This document shows positions 52,484-61,608 of a stretch of 64,000 nt of DNA, piece by piece. The notes below the pieces were generated by a model that was given only the letters and a program-made list of their open reading frames with translations, searched no databases and was not told where the DNA came from. Each line of letters starts with the position of its first letter. The stretch's first letter is position 1. Source of the DNA: Streptomyces sp. NBC_00102 (GTDB taxonomy: Bacteria > Actinomycetota > Actinomycetes > Streptomycetales > Streptomycetaceae); assembly GCF_026343115.1 (NCBI RefSeq), contig NZ_JAPEMC010000001.1:5056001-5120000 (forward strand), written 5' to 3'. A program made the translations under genes and the position numbers.

Positions 52484-53890
52484 GTGGCAGGGACAGCCGG
52501 ACAGCGGGACCGTACCCAGTACCTGTACATCGCCGTCATCGGTGCCGTGGTGCTCGGCATCCTCGTGGGCTTCGCCGCCCCCGGGGTCGCCGTCGAGCTG
52601 AAGCCCATCGGGACCGGCTTCGTCAACCTCATCAAGATGATGATCTCGCCGATCATCTTCTGCACGATCGTGCTCGGCGTCGGTTCGGTGCGCAAGGCCG
52701 CCAAGGTCGGCGCGGTGGGCGGACTCGCGCTCGGCTACTTCCTGGTGATGTCGACCGTCGCCCTCGCCATCGGCCTGATCGTCGGCAACATCCTGGAGCC
52801 CGGCTCCGGACTGCACCTCACCGAGACCGTCCGCGCGGCCGGGGAGAAGCAGGCGTCGGGGGCGAGCGAATCCACCGCCGACTTCCTGCTCGGCATCATC
52901 CCGAAGACGATGGTCTCGGCCTTCACCGAGGGCGAGGTCCTCCAGACCCTGCTGATCGCGCTGCTCGCGGGCTTCGCCATCCAGGCCCTCGGCTCCGCCG
53001 GCGAACCGATCCTGCGCGGCATCGGCCACATCCAGAAGCTCGTCTTCCGTATCCTCGCCATGATCATGTGGGCCGCCCCGGTCGGCGCGTTCGGCGCCAT
53101 GGCGGCGGTGGTCGGCGAGACCGGCGTGGACGCCCTGAAGTCGCTCGCCATCATCATGGTCGGCTTCTACCTCACCTGCGCCATCTTCGTCATCGTCGTC
53201 CTCGGGAGCATCCTGCGCCTGGTCGCCGGGGTGAACCTGTTCCTGCTGCTCAAGTACCTCGGCCGCGAATTCCTGCTGATCCTCTCCACCTCGTCCTCCG
53301 AGTCCGCCCTGCCGCGCCTCATCGCGAAGATGGAACACCTCGGCGTCAGCAAGCCCGTCGTCGGCATCACCGTGCCGACCGGCTACTCCTTCAACCTCGA
53401 CGGCACCGCCATCTACCTCACGATGTCGTCCCTCTTCATCGCCAACGCCATGGGCGACCCGCTGAGCGCCGGAGAACAGATCTCCCTTCTCGTCTTCATG
53501 GTCATCGCCTCCAAGGGAGCCGCCGGAGTCACCGGCGCCGGCCTCGCCACCCTCGCGGGCGGCCTCCAGTCGCACCGCCCCGAACTCGTCGACGGCGTCG
53601 GCCTGATCGTCGGCATCGACCGCTTCATGAGCGAGGCCCGCGCCCTGACCAACTTCGCCGGGAACGCCGTCGCCACCGTCCTCGTCGGCACCTGGACGAA
53701 GGAGATCGACAGGGCCCGCGTGGACGAGGTCCTCGCCGGCAACCTGCCCTTCGACGAGCGGATGCTGCAGGACGACGCCCCTGCGGACGCCGGTACGGGC
53801 TCCGGGACGGACGCCGGCTCCGGCTCCCCGGCCACCGCCGCCGAGGTGCCCGACCAGCGCGACGGGGGCGGTGTCCCGGCGAAGGTCTGA
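52484..53890 (+). CDS. dctA: DctA-type dicarboxylate:cation symporter
   Basis: 468 aa. Family TC 2.A.23 (glutamate/C4-dicarboxylate). Eight membrane segments are evident, with the re-entrant hairpins: LLILSTSSSESALPRL (HP1, Ser-rich), PTGYSFNLDGTAIYLTMSSLFIA (NLDGTA Na-binding) and MVIASKGAAGVTGAGL (HP2). RFMSEARALTNFAGN corresponds to TM8 with the substrate-binding Arg. The C-terminus is a Gly/Asp/Ser tail. GTG 52484 follows AGGAGG. The CitA/CitB-type system 0.7-3.4 kb away, with reversed orientation, likely controls it. Succinate, malate or fumarate are the expected substrates. Confidence 0.95.
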   Translation: MAGTAGQRDRTQYLYIAVIGAVVLGILVGFAAPGVAVELKPIGTGFVNLIKMMISPIIFCTIVLGVGSVRKAAKVGAVGGLALGYFLVMSTVALAIGLIVGNILEPGSGLHLTETVRAAGEKQASGASESTADFLLGIIPKTMVSAFTEGEVLQTLLIALLAGFAIQALGSAGEPILRGIGHIQKLVFRILAMIMWAAPVGAFGAMAAVVGETGVDALKSLAIIMVGFYLTCAIFVIVVLGSILRLVAGVNLFLLLKYLGREFLLILSTSSSESALPRLIAKMEHLGVSKPVVGITVPTGYSFNLDGTAIYLTMSSLFIANAMGDPLSAGEQISLLVFMVIASKGAAGVTGAGLATLAGGLQSHRPELVDGVGLIVGIDRFMSEARALTNFAGNAVATVLVGTWTKEIDRARVDEVLAGNLPFDERMLQDDAPADAGTGSGTDAGSGSPATAAEVPDQRDGGGVPAKV

Positions 53891-53999
53891 CCGGCCCCGG
53901 ACCGGCCCCGGCCGCCCTGGGCCGGCCGATCCCCCCTGAGCCCACACACGTCGAGACCCTCGCCGAGAACCCCACCCCCCAGCCTCGGCCGTCTCGCCG

Positions 54000-54043
54000 G
54001 GAACGCCCGCGCCTCCGACTTCCGGTCGAGGCGCGGGCGTTCC
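54000..54043 (+). terminator. dctA terminator, 16-bp stem
   Basis: GGAACGCCCGCGCCTC (54000-54015) pairs with 54028-54043; 12-nt loop. It ends 4 bp before the start of the truncated regulator. Confidence 0.85.
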
Positions 54044-54046
54044 TGT

Positions 54047-54661
54047 GTGCGGGCGGGTATCACGTCGCCCGTGTGCAGGCCGGTGATCAGCCCAGGATTC
54101 AAGGCTCATCTGGGCCTTGAGGCAACCGCCTCCGCGATCTTGAAATACGAAGCCGAGTACGTCCCGGGTCTGCTGCAGACAGAGGCGTATGTGCGGATCA
54201 TTCACCAGAGGGCTCACCAAGGCCTGAGCGAAGAGGACATCCAGCGGCTGGTGGACGTACGGATCACCCGCCAGGCCGTCCTCCGCCGGGATCCGCCTCT
54301 GAGATTCACCGCCATCATCAACGAGGCTGTTCTGCATCGACAGGTGGGCGGGGCCGAGGTGATGCGCGCTCAACTGGCTCGCATCGTGGAGGCCGCATCC
54401 GCACCGAACGTGCGAGTGCAGGTGGTTCCCTTCGCGCTGGGAGATCACCCCGGGATGAACGGGGCATTCACCATGTTCCAGTTCCACGACCGGGTGGCGC
54501 TGAAGCCCATTGTCTACTTCGAGAATCTGGCCGACGCCTGGGTGAGCAGGCGTGAGGCAGACGTCGAACGCCACATGGATGCCTTCACCGACCTCCAGGC
54601 GCTCGCTCCGGGGCCGCAAGAGTCCGTAAGTATGATCAAGAAGGCGATGAAGGAGCACTGA
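54047..54661 (+). pseudogene. DUF5753 regulator lacking its XRE helix-turn-helix
   Basis: 204 aa readable, corresponding to the C-terminal DUF5753 part of Streptomyces XRE-type regulators (LGLEATASAILKYEAEYVPGLLQTEAYVRIIH, then VQVVPFALGDHPGMNGAFTMFQF, and EADVERHMDAFTDLQALA). A normal member carries about 80-90 N-terminal residues with an HTH. Here nothing HTH-like exists, and the frame begins at GTG immediately after the dctA terminator. The domain itself is undamaged. It is thus a 5' deletion, probably made when dctA and this region were joined. A residual ligand-binding product is possible but not DNA binding. Confidence 0.8.
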
Positions 54662-54665
54662 TCCG

Positions 54666-54896
54666 ATGACGACCAAGGTTCGCGCGCTGGCCGGCGCTGA
54701 CTGGTTCAAGTCCAGCTACAGCAACAATCAGGGCGGTGACTGCGTCGAGGGGGCCAGACTCCCTGGGGGCATGATGGCCGTGCGCGACTCCAAGGTTGTC
54801 GACGGTCCGGTTCTCCTGGCGACCTGTGCCGCGTGGACGGCGTTCGTGAGTTCGCCCATCGTGGTGCGACTTTCCATGGGTACGTCAGCGTGTTGA
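54666..54896 (+). CDS. DUF397-domain protein, partner of DUF5753 regulators
   Basis: 76 aa. WFKSSYSNNQGGDCVEGARLPGGMMAVRDSKVVDGPVLLATCAAWTAFV is the DUF397 domain, which in Streptomyces is generally encoded just after an XRE/DUF5753 regulator, as here (5-bp gap). These pairs act in WhiJ/BldB-like developmental control. The last 15 residues (SSPIVVRLSMGTSAC) do not fit the usual ending and suggest a broken 3' end or a small frameshift. The unit is otherwise intact, but with a beheaded partner it may be non-functional. Confidence 0.78.
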   Translation: MTTKVRALAGADWFKSSYSNNQGGDCVEGARLPGGMMAVRDSKVVDGPVLLATCAAWTAFVSSPIVVRLSMGTSAC

Positions 54897-54918
54897 CGTG
54901 CCCACTTGGTCGCGCCCG

Positions 54919-55653
54919 TCACCCGTGCAGCACCCCGCCCGCCTCGTCGTGGAACACCTCCGGCCAGTAGCGGTAGTCGTCCGAGTCTGAAGGGGGCAGG
55001 CAGGCGACCGGGTCGGCCGGCAGATCGAGGCACAGCCCGTCGCCCGGACCGGCGACCAGGGCCAGCGGGCGGATGACGGCGGCGATCCGCCACAGCGGGG
55101 GTACCGGGTGCGCCCAGGTGTCGGGAGCACCCGCGCCGCCCCAGCCCTCGACGCCCCAGTCCTCGTCGGTGAAGACCGCCATCAGCAGCTCGGAAGCCCG
55201 CGCCACCACCTCCGTACCGCTCCGCCCGGCAGTGGCTCCGGCGAATCTGCCGCGCCCTGCGGACAGGTCGTCCACCTCCCCGAGGAACCGGGCCAGGGCG
55301 TCGACGGAGGGCGCCAGCGGGATCACGTCGATCAGGTCCGGGGCGTCCTCGAAGAGGTCCATGCTGAAGAGCCGGCCCGTGGCCCCGTCGAGCACGACCT
55401 CCTGGGCGTCGTCCCCCTCGCAGCGGAGGTGGCCGATCCGCAGCAGGTCCCTGATGTGCGGATCGAGCAGGCCGGGATCCGCTTCCTCGTCCAGCAGTTC
55501 GGCGACGCGCACCACCCGGCCGTCGGCCAGCGGCGCGAGGCTCATCAGCTCGTGCGCCACGGGCAGACCCGGCCCGGTCAGCAGCCGCCGGGTCGGCTCG
55601 TGCGTGACGAGCGGATGGAGCGCGTGCGCGGGCACGGTGATGTGGTCGGACAT
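54919..55653 (-). CDS. SUKH-4-like immunity-family protein
   Basis: 244 aa. TRRLLTGPGLPVAHELMSLAPLADG, LLRIGHLRCEGDDAQEVVLDGATGRLFSMDLFEDAPDLIDVIPLAPSVDALARFLGEVDDL resembles SUKH-4 immunity proteins, whose family typically neutralises nucleic-acid-deaminase or nuclease toxins. No toxin gene lies beside it. The C-terminal half adds a Trp/Asp-rich part (DEDWGVEGWGGAG, DYRYWPEVF). ATG 55653 has GGGGGAA upstream. It diverges from the GmrSD-like gene. The assignment rests on weak residue patterns, so confidence is moderate. Confidence 0.58.
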   Translation of the reverse strand: MSDHITVPAHALHPLVTHEPTRRLLTGPGLPVAHELMSLAPLADGRVVRVAELLDEEADPGLLDPHIRDLLRIGHLRCEGDDAQEVVLDGATGRLFSMDLFEDAPDLIDVIPLAPSVDALARFLGEVDDLSAGRGRFAGATAGRSGTEVVARASELLMAVFTDEDWGVEGWGGAGAPDTWAHPVPPLWRIAAVIRPLALVAGPGDGLCLDLPADPVACLPPSDSDDYRYWPEVFHDEAGGVLHG

Positions 55654-55893
55654 GGTTCCCCCGTGGTGCTCGTGCCGTGATCCCTTCCGCGAGGTCTCTG
55701 ACCGCTTCCACGATAGGAGCCACCACTCACACCGAGGATCACGGAACATCAACCTCGGAGGAGGTGAGCGCCGAAGATCCTGGGCGTTCCGCGAAGCCGG
55801 CACCGTCACCTCGTCGTGCCGAGGACCGCCCGTGCGTGTCCCGTTCACGGAACTCCCGGGACATGGCGCCAACGGGCCCCACATCATGGACAC

Positions 55894-57567
55894 ATGCAGC
55901 AGCTCGAAGCGCAGGAAGTCTCCCTGCACAAGGTGTTCAGCAGCGACTACGAATTCAGGATTCCGGATTACCAGCGGCCGTACGCCTGGGACGTCGAGCA
56001 GGCCGTCCAACTGCTCAACGACCTGGAGGAGTCGTTGGTCCGGGGTACGGACGAGCCCTACTTCCTCGGCTCCATCGTCCTCGTCAAGACGAAGGGCGGC
56101 GCCCCCGCCGAAGTCATCGACGGCCAACAGCGCCTCACCACCCTGACCATCCTGCTCGCCGTCCTGCGGGATCTGACCGAGGACCCGGACCTGCGCAGTG
56201 AGCTGGACCGGCTGGTCATGGAGCCGGGTGCCAAGGTCCGGCGGATCGCCCCCAAGCCCAGGCTCAAGCTGCGGAAGCGTGACGCCGATTTCTTCGAGCG
56301 GTACATACAGGCGAAGGGGGCGACCGAGGTCCTGCGGGCGCTGAAGGAGGAGTCACTCCCCACCGACGCGCAGAAGGCGGTCCTGCGCAACGCCACGGAG
56401 TTGCACGGGATTCTCGCCGCTTGGTCGGAGGAGCGCCGACTGGACCTCGTGCAGATGCTGGGCGAGCGCACCTTCTTGGTGGTGGTCTGCACCCCGGATC
56501 TGGACAGCGCCCACCGCATCTTCAGCGTGATGAACTCCCGCGGAATGGACCTGTCGCCCACGGACATCTTCAAGTCGCACATCATTGGCGCGCTGGACGA
56601 GGAAACCGCGCAGGAATGCGCCCGCAAGTGGGAGGACGCGGAAGAGCTCCTCGGCCGGGACGACTTCGCCGACCTCTTCCTCCACCTGCGCATGGTGTTC
56701 GCCATGAAGCGGGCGGAGAAGGAACTGCTCAAGGAGTTCCCCGAACAAGTCCTCAACCGGTACCTGCCGGGCAAGGCCGAGTCCTTCGTGAACGACGTCG
56801 TCGTCCCGTACGCGGACGCCTACGCGCAGATCCGCGAAGCCGGCTACTCCGCAGCCTCCGGAGCCGAGCAGGTCAACGCCTGGTTCAAGCGCCTCCAGCA
56901 GATCGACAACAACGACTGGCGGCCCGCGGCCCTGTGGGCCCTGCGCAACCACGGCGACGACCCCGCCTGGCTGGAGCGGTTCTTCGGCGCGCTGGAGCGA
57001 CTGGCGGCGAGCATGTTCATCCGCCGCGTCTACACCACCCCCCGGGTCACGCGGTACGCGGACCTGCTGCGGGAGCTCGACGCGGGCAAGGGACTGGACT
57101 CGGTACCTCTCGCCCTCACGGAAGCGGAGAAGGCCGAAACCGTCGCCCGTCTGGACGGCGACATCTACCTCGTCACCAAGATCCGCAAGTACGTCCTGCT
57201 GCGCCTGGACGAGATGCTCGCCGGGAAACCCGGAGTCTCCTACGACCATGCCGTGATCACCGTCGAACACGTACTGCCTCAGAACCCGAAGCCGGGATCG
57301 CAATGGCTGCAGCACTTCACCGACGACCAGCGCGGGACGTGGACGCACCGGCTGGGCAACCTCGTACTGCTCAGCCGGACGAAGAACAGTTACGCGCAGA
57401 ACTACGACTTCGCGGAGAAGAAGGCCAAGTACTTCACCGGCCGGCACGGCGTCTCCACGTTCGCCCTGACCAGCCAGGTGCTCCACCACGAGAACTGGGG
57501 GCCGGACCTCCTGCGGAAGCGGCAGCAACGCCTCCTCGGGCTGCTGTCCGACGAGTGGGATCTCTGA
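55894..57567 (+). CDS. GmrSD-type DUF262/DUF1524 protein (modified-DNA restriction)
   Basis: 557 aa, fused GmrS-GmrD layout. The DUF262 ParB-like NTPase has YQRPYAWDVEQAVQLLNDLEE (26-46) and VIDGQQRLTTLTIL (about 74-87). The C-terminal DUF1524 HNH nuclease has TVEHVLPQNP (H459) and THRLGNLVLLSRTKNSYAQNYDFAEKKAKYF (H485). GmrSD enzymes cut glucosyl-hydroxymethylcytosine or other modified phage DNA. All catalytic motifs are present, so it should be active. The start is ATG 55894, with upstream sequence not homologous to the family. It shares a 240-bp divergent promoter region with the SUKH-like gene. Accessory gene, likely acquired. Confidence 0.9.
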   Translation: MQQLEAQEVSLHKVFSSDYEFRIPDYQRPYAWDVEQAVQLLNDLEESLVRGTDEPYFLGSIVLVKTKGGAPAEVIDGQQRLTTLTILLAVLRDLTEDPDLRSELDRLVMEPGAKVRRIAPKPRLKLRKRDADFFERYIQAKGATEVLRALKEESLPTDAQKAVLRNATELHGILAAWSEERRLDLVQMLGERTFLVVVCTPDLDSAHRIFSVMNSRGMDLSPTDIFKSHIIGALDEETAQECARKWEDAEELLGRDDFADLFLHLRMVFAMKRAEKELLKEFPEQVLNRYLPGKAESFVNDVVVPYADAYAQIREAGYSAASGAEQVNAWFKRLQQIDNNDWRPAALWALRNHGDDPAWLERFFGALERLAASMFIRRVYTTPRVTRYADLLRELDAGKGLDSVPLALTEAEKAETVARLDGDIYLVTKIRKYVLLRLDEMLAGKPGVSYDHAVITVEHVLPQNPKPGSQWLQHFTDDQRGTWTHRLGNLVLLSRTKNSYAQNYDFAEKKAKYFTGRHGVSTFALTSQVLHHENWGPDLLRKRQQRLLGLLSDEWDL

Positions 57568-57766
57568 GGCCGCCGGGGCCGCCGTCCGGCGAGAACGCGC
57601 AAGCTCCAATTTCCCAGCATGAAGCGGGTGTTGCAGGTTTCTGGCAGCTGGTGCAGGAGTCTTACGGCGGGTGCCCCGCGAGGGCTAGCGTGCGCACGCA
57701 CCGGGCTCCCGCCGGTGCTTCCCCCGGAGCCGTACGGCCCCCGAAACCCCGGATCGAGAGCTTCCG

Positions 57767-60700
57767 TTGAATCCTGCCAAGCGCCTCCTGGGGCGCGCGC
57801 GCCGGGCCAGACCCCGCGCCGCCGTCGTCTCCCTCCTCGCCGCCGGAACGCTGCTCGCCGGCGCCCTGGTCGCCGCACCCACCGCGGCGGCGACCTCCGA
57901 TCCGCTGCCCGCCGCCGGTGACCCGTGCCAGGGACAGTGCCTGGACATCCTCACCGCGGGCGAGAACGGCCACGCCACCCTGGCCGGCATCCTGCTGCAC
58001 CAGACGATCGGCACCCGGCCGGCGCACTCCGCCGACCAGATCGAGAAGTACGACAACCTGCTGCACGACTACTCCGGGCTCACCCCCGACCAGTTGGCGA
58101 ACTACTTCAACGACGCCTCCTTCGGCGTACCGTCCGGCCAGACCGAGTCCACCCTCACCCCGCGCAGCGGCGTCACCATCACCCGGGACAAGGCCACCGG
58201 CACCCCGCACATCAAGGGCACCACCCGCGCCGACACCGAGTTCGGCGCCGGTTACGCGGCCGGCCAGGACCGGCTGTGGCTGATGGACATCCTGCGCCAC
58301 GTCGGGCGCGGGCAACTGTCCTCGTTCGCCGGTGGCGCGGCGGGCAACCGGGCGCTGGAGGAGAGCCTCTGGGCCGTCGCCCCGTACACCGAGGCCGACC
58401 TCCGCGCCCAGCTCGACCGGGTCGCGGCCACCGGTGCGCGCGGCTCCCAGGCCGTGCAGGACATCAACGACTACGTGGCGGGCATCAACGCCTTCATCGA
58501 CGCCGACCTGGCCGCCAACAACTACCCGGGCGAGTACGAACTCACCGGCCACGGAAAGAACATCGCCGACTTCACCGCCACCGACACCGTCGCCATCGCC
58601 TCGGTGGTCGGCGCCATCTTCGGCAGCGGGGGCGGCGGCGAGGTCGAGAACGCGCTCGCCGAACTCGCCCTCCAGCAGCAGTACGGGACCACCGCCGGCT
58701 CCGCCGCGTACCGCGCCTGGCGCGCGCAGAACGACACCGAGGCGACCACCACCCTGCACACCGGCAGCTTCCCGTACGCCACCACCCCCGCCGCCCCGGT
58801 CGGTACGGCGACGCCCGACACCGGCACGGTGACCGCCTACCCGCACGCGGTCAACGGCACCGGCACCGGCGCGACGGCGGCCACGACCGTCACGGCGACG
58901 GCGACGGCCACGAAGGCAGCCACCACCACCGCCACCGCCACGACCGCGAAAGCGGCCGCCACCACCGGCGAAGGCGTCCTGCCCGCCGACCTGATCACCG
59001 GCGAACACGGCATGTCCAACGCCCTGGTGGTCTCCGGCGACCACACCGCCTCCGGCCACCCCATCGCCGTCTTCGGGCCGCAGACCGGCTACTACGCGCC
59101 CCAGCTCCTCATGGTCCAGGAGCTCGACGGGCCGGGCCTCCGTTCGCGCGGCGCCTCCTTCCCGGGCATCAGCTTCTACGTGGAGATCGGCCGGGGCCTC
59201 GACTACTCCTGGAGCGCCACCTCGGCCAACCAGGACATCACCGACACCTTCGCCGTCGAACTCTGCGAGCCCTCGGGCGCCACGCCCACCACCGCCTCCC
59301 GCTCCTACCTGCTGCGCGGGGTCTGCACCCCGTTCGAGAAGCTGACCGCCCACAACAGCTGGGCGCCCACCACCGCCGACGCCACCGCGGCCGGCTCCTA
59401 CGACCTGGAGACCCTCCGCTCCGCGTACGGGCTGGTCACGCACGTCGGGAAGAGCGGCGGCAAGCCGGTGGCGTACACCGCGCTGCGCTCCACCTACCAG
59501 CACGAGCTGGACTCGGTGATCGGCTTCCAGCAGTTCAACGACCCCTCCGTCATCACCTCGGCCACCGCCTTCCAGACGGCCGCCCAGGACGTCGGCTACA
59601 CCTTCAACTGGTTCTACGCGGACGCCCACCACACCGCGTACTACAACTCCGGCACCAACCCGGTACGCGCCGCCGGAACCGACCCGGACAAGCCGATCTG
59701 GGCCAGGCCCGCCTACGAGTGGCAGGGCTGGAACCCGGCCGTCAACACCTCGGCCGTCACCCCGCCCGCCCAGCACCCCAACTCCGTCGACCAGGACTAC
59801 TACGTCAGCTGGAACAACAAGCAGGCGGCCGGCTTCACCTCCGGCTGGGGCAACGGCGCCGTGCACCGGGCCGACCTGCTGGACAGCCGGGTCTCCGCCC
59901 TCGTGAACGCCGGCGGGGTCACCCGCGCCCAGCTGGTGAAGGCGATGGAGGACGCCGCCGCCACCGACCTGCGGGCCGAGGAAGTGCTGCCCGAGATCCT
60001 GCGGGTCATCGACACCGCCGCCGTCACCGACCCCGCCCTCTCCGCCACCGTCGAGCAGCTGCGCGCCTGGGCCGCCTCGGGTTCCGAACGGCGCGAGCCG
60101 TCCAAGGGCGCGGGGACGTACGACCGGGCCACCGCGATCCGGATGCTCGACGCCTGGTGGCCGCTGCTGGTGGAAGGGGTCTTCAAGCCGCAGCTGGGCG
60201 ACACCGCCTACCAGGCGCTCACCGCCGTCGCCCCCATCAACGAGTCGCCCTCCGGCGGGCAGAACGGCTCCGGCGCGGTCGGCACCGGCATCGCCGCCGC
60301 CCAGGCCCACAAGGGCTCCTCCTTCCAGCACGGCTGGTGGAGCTACCTCGACAAGGACCTGCGCACGGTCCTCGGCTCCGCGGTCGCCTCGCCCCTGGAC
60401 CGTACGTACTGCGGCACCGGCACCGTCGCCTCCTGCCGGAACGTGCTGCTCACCACCCTGACCGCCGCCGCGGCCGTCCCGGCGGCCACCGTCTACCCGG
60501 CCGACGCGTCCTGCTCCGCGGGCGACCAGGTCTGCGCCGACTCCATCGTGCACCGGGCCATGGGCGGCATCACCGTGCCCCGGATCGCCTGGCAGAACCG
60601 CCCCACCTACCAGCAGGTGGTGGAGTTCCCGGCCACCCGCTCGGACAGCCTCACCAACCTCGCCACCGGGGCGAAGGCCACCGCGTCCGACTACCAGAAC

Positions 60701-61048
60701 GCCGTGGTGGTCACCTACCCGCCCAAGCAGGCCGTCGACGGCGACCGGTCCACCCGCTGGGCCAGCAAGACCGTCGACACCGCGTGGATCACCGTCGACC
60801 TCGGAGCGGTACGGCGGGTCGGCCGGACCGCGCTCGACTGGTCCGACCAGTACGCGGTGAAGTACACCGTCGAGGTCTCCTCGGACAACGCCACGTGGAA
60901 GACGGTGCACACCACCACCGCCGGCTCCGGCGGTACCGAGAACCGCTCCTTCACCCCGGTGGACGCCCGGTACGTACGCATCACCGGGCTGGTCAAGGGC
61001 ACCGACAACCGGTACTCCCTGAACGAGATCGGGATCTACGCCCAGTGA
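57767..61048 (+). CDS. Secreted penicillin-acylase-family amidase with C-terminal F5/8 type C domain
   Basis: 1093 aa. The start is TTG. A long signal peptide (about 20-45, ending TAAATS) precedes an Ntn-hydrolase precursor. The alpha region begins VTITRDKATGTPHIKGTTRADTEFGAGYAAGQDRLWLMDILRHVGRGQLS. A Thr/Ala linker of about 70 residues precedes GEHGMSNALVVSGDHTASGHPI, where Ser417 would be the N-terminal nucleophile after autoprocessing. Family members cleave penicillins, acyl-homoserine lactones or other acylamides. The C-terminal discoidin domain (about 963-1093; QAVDGDRSTRWASK...WITVDLG) suggests binding to a glycan surface. It follows GmrSD after 199 bp with its own terminator at 61077. 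Confidence 0.9.
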   Translation: MNPAKRLLGRARRARPRAAVVSLLAAGTLLAGALVAAPTAAATSDPLPAAGDPCQGQCLDILTAGENGHATLAGILLHQTIGTRPAHSADQIEKYDNLLHDYSGLTPDQLANYFNDASFGVPSGQTESTLTPRSGVTITRDKATGTPHIKGTTRADTEFGAGYAAGQDRLWLMDILRHVGRGQLSSFAGGAAGNRALEESLWAVAPYTEADLRAQLDRVAATGARGSQAVQDINDYVAGINAFIDADLAANNYPGEYELTGHGKNIADFTATDTVAIASVVGAIFGSGGGGEVENALAELALQQQYGTTAGSAAYRAWRAQNDTEATTTLHTGSFPYATTPAAPVGTATPDTGTVTAYPHAVNGTGTGATAATTVTATATATKAATTTATATTAKAAATTGEGVLPADLITGEHGMSNALVVSGDHTASGHPIAVFGPQTGYYAPQLLMVQELDGPGLRSRGASFPGISFYVEIGRGLDYSWSATSANQDITDTFAVELCEPSGATPTTASRSYLLRGVCTPFEKLTAHNSWAPTTADATAAGSYDLETLRSAYGLVTHVGKSGGKPVAYTALRSTYQHELDSVIGFQQFNDPSVITSATAFQTAAQDVGYTFNWFYADAHHTAYYNSGTNPVRAAGTDPDKPIWARPAYEWQGWNPAVNTSAVTPPAQHPNSVDQDYYVSWNNKQAAGFTSGWGNGAVHRADLLDSRVSALVNAGGVTRAQLVKAMEDAAATDLRAEEVLPEILRVIDTAAVTDPALSATVEQLRAWAASGSERREPSKGAGTYDRATAIRMLDAWWPLLVEGVFKPQLGDTAYQALTAVAPINESPSGGQNGSGAVGTGIAAAQAHKGSSFQHGWWSYLDKDLRTVLGSAVASPLDRTYCGTGTVASCRNVLLTTLTAAAAVPAATVYPADASCSAGDQVCADSIVHRAMGGITVPRIAWQNRPTYQQVVEFPATRSDSLTNLATGAKATASDYQNAVVVTYPPKQAVDGDRSTRWASKTVDTAWITVDLGAVRRVGRTALDWSDQYAVKYTVEVSSDNATWKTVHTTTAGSGGTENRSFTPVDARYVRITGLVKGTDNRYSLNEIGIYAQ

Positions 61049-61076
61049 CCGGGCCCGACGTCACGCGATGAACCCC

Positions 61077-61126
61077 CGCCGAGGCCCGGGGCGCACCCCA
61101 CCACGGGGGCGCCCCGGGCCTCGGCG
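61077..61126 (+). terminator. Acylase terminator, 18-bp stem
   Basis: CGCCGAGGCCCGGGGCGC (61077-61094) pairs with 61109-61126. Confidence 0.85.
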
Positions 61127-61163
61127 TCCCGTCCCCTCCCGACTCCTGAACGACGCCCGGTCC

Positions 61164-61194
61164 TTGCCTTGACGCCCACGTCAAGGATTACCGT
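61164..61194 (+). promoter_or_regulatory. MerR-type promoter with 20-bp operator
   Basis: TTGCCT (-35, 61164-61169) and TACCGT (-10, 61189-61194) are 19 bp apart. CCTTGACGCCCACGTCAAGG, an 8-bp-arm palindrome, fills the spacer at 61167-61186. Such lengthened spacers with a central palindrome are the MerR-family hallmark. The -10 is only 6 bp from the ATG, so the mRNA should be leaderless. Confidence 0.8.
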
Positions 61195-61200
61195 CGGGTC

Positions 61201-61605
61201 ATGCGAATCGGTGAGCTGGCCGAACGGGCCGGGACGACGACGCGGACGCTGCGCTACTACGAGTCGCGCGGGCTGCTGAGGTCGCGACGGTCCGAGAACG
61301 GCTACCGCACGTACGACGAGAGCGACCTCAGGCAGCTGCGCCAGATCCGGACCCTCCAGGACTTCGGGTTCGACCTGGAGGAGACCCGGCCGTTCGTGGA
61401 ATGCCTGCGGGCCGGTCACCCGGCCGGGGACGCCTGCCCCGCGTCGCTCGCCGTCTACCGGCGGAAGCTGGACGAACTGGACGCGCTGATCGCACAGCTG
61501 CAGACCGTACGGACCGAGGTCGGCGCACAGCTCGCCCGCGCCGAGGTCGAGGTGGCCGCCGGACTTCCCGGCGGCCCCGAACCCCGCTGTGAACTGGGAG
61601 GATGA
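61201..61605 (+). CDS. MerR-family transcriptional regulator
   Basis: 134 aa. MRIGELAERAGTTTRTLRYYESRGLLRSRRSENGYRTYDESDL is the canonical MerR HTH and wing. A dimerisation helix follows. Cys68 and Cys79 (ECLRAGHPAGDACP) and a C-terminal Cys could sense metals or thiol stress. Autoregulation is strongly suggested by the operator at 61167-61186. Thioredoxin is encoded 3 bp after its stop, so the pair is likely a redox-responsive unit. Confidence 0.92.
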   Translation: MRIGELAERAGTTTRTLRYYESRGLLRSRRSENGYRTYDESDLRQLRQIRTLQDFGFDLEETRPFVECLRAGHPAGDACPASLAVYRRKLDELDALIAQLQTVRTEVGAQLARAEVEVAAGLPGGPEPRCELGG

Positions 61606-61608
61606 CAG

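Noticed and set aside
54047..57567. Prophage or integrated plasmid
   Set aside because: No integrase, att repeat, tRNA or transfer gene is visible around the island.
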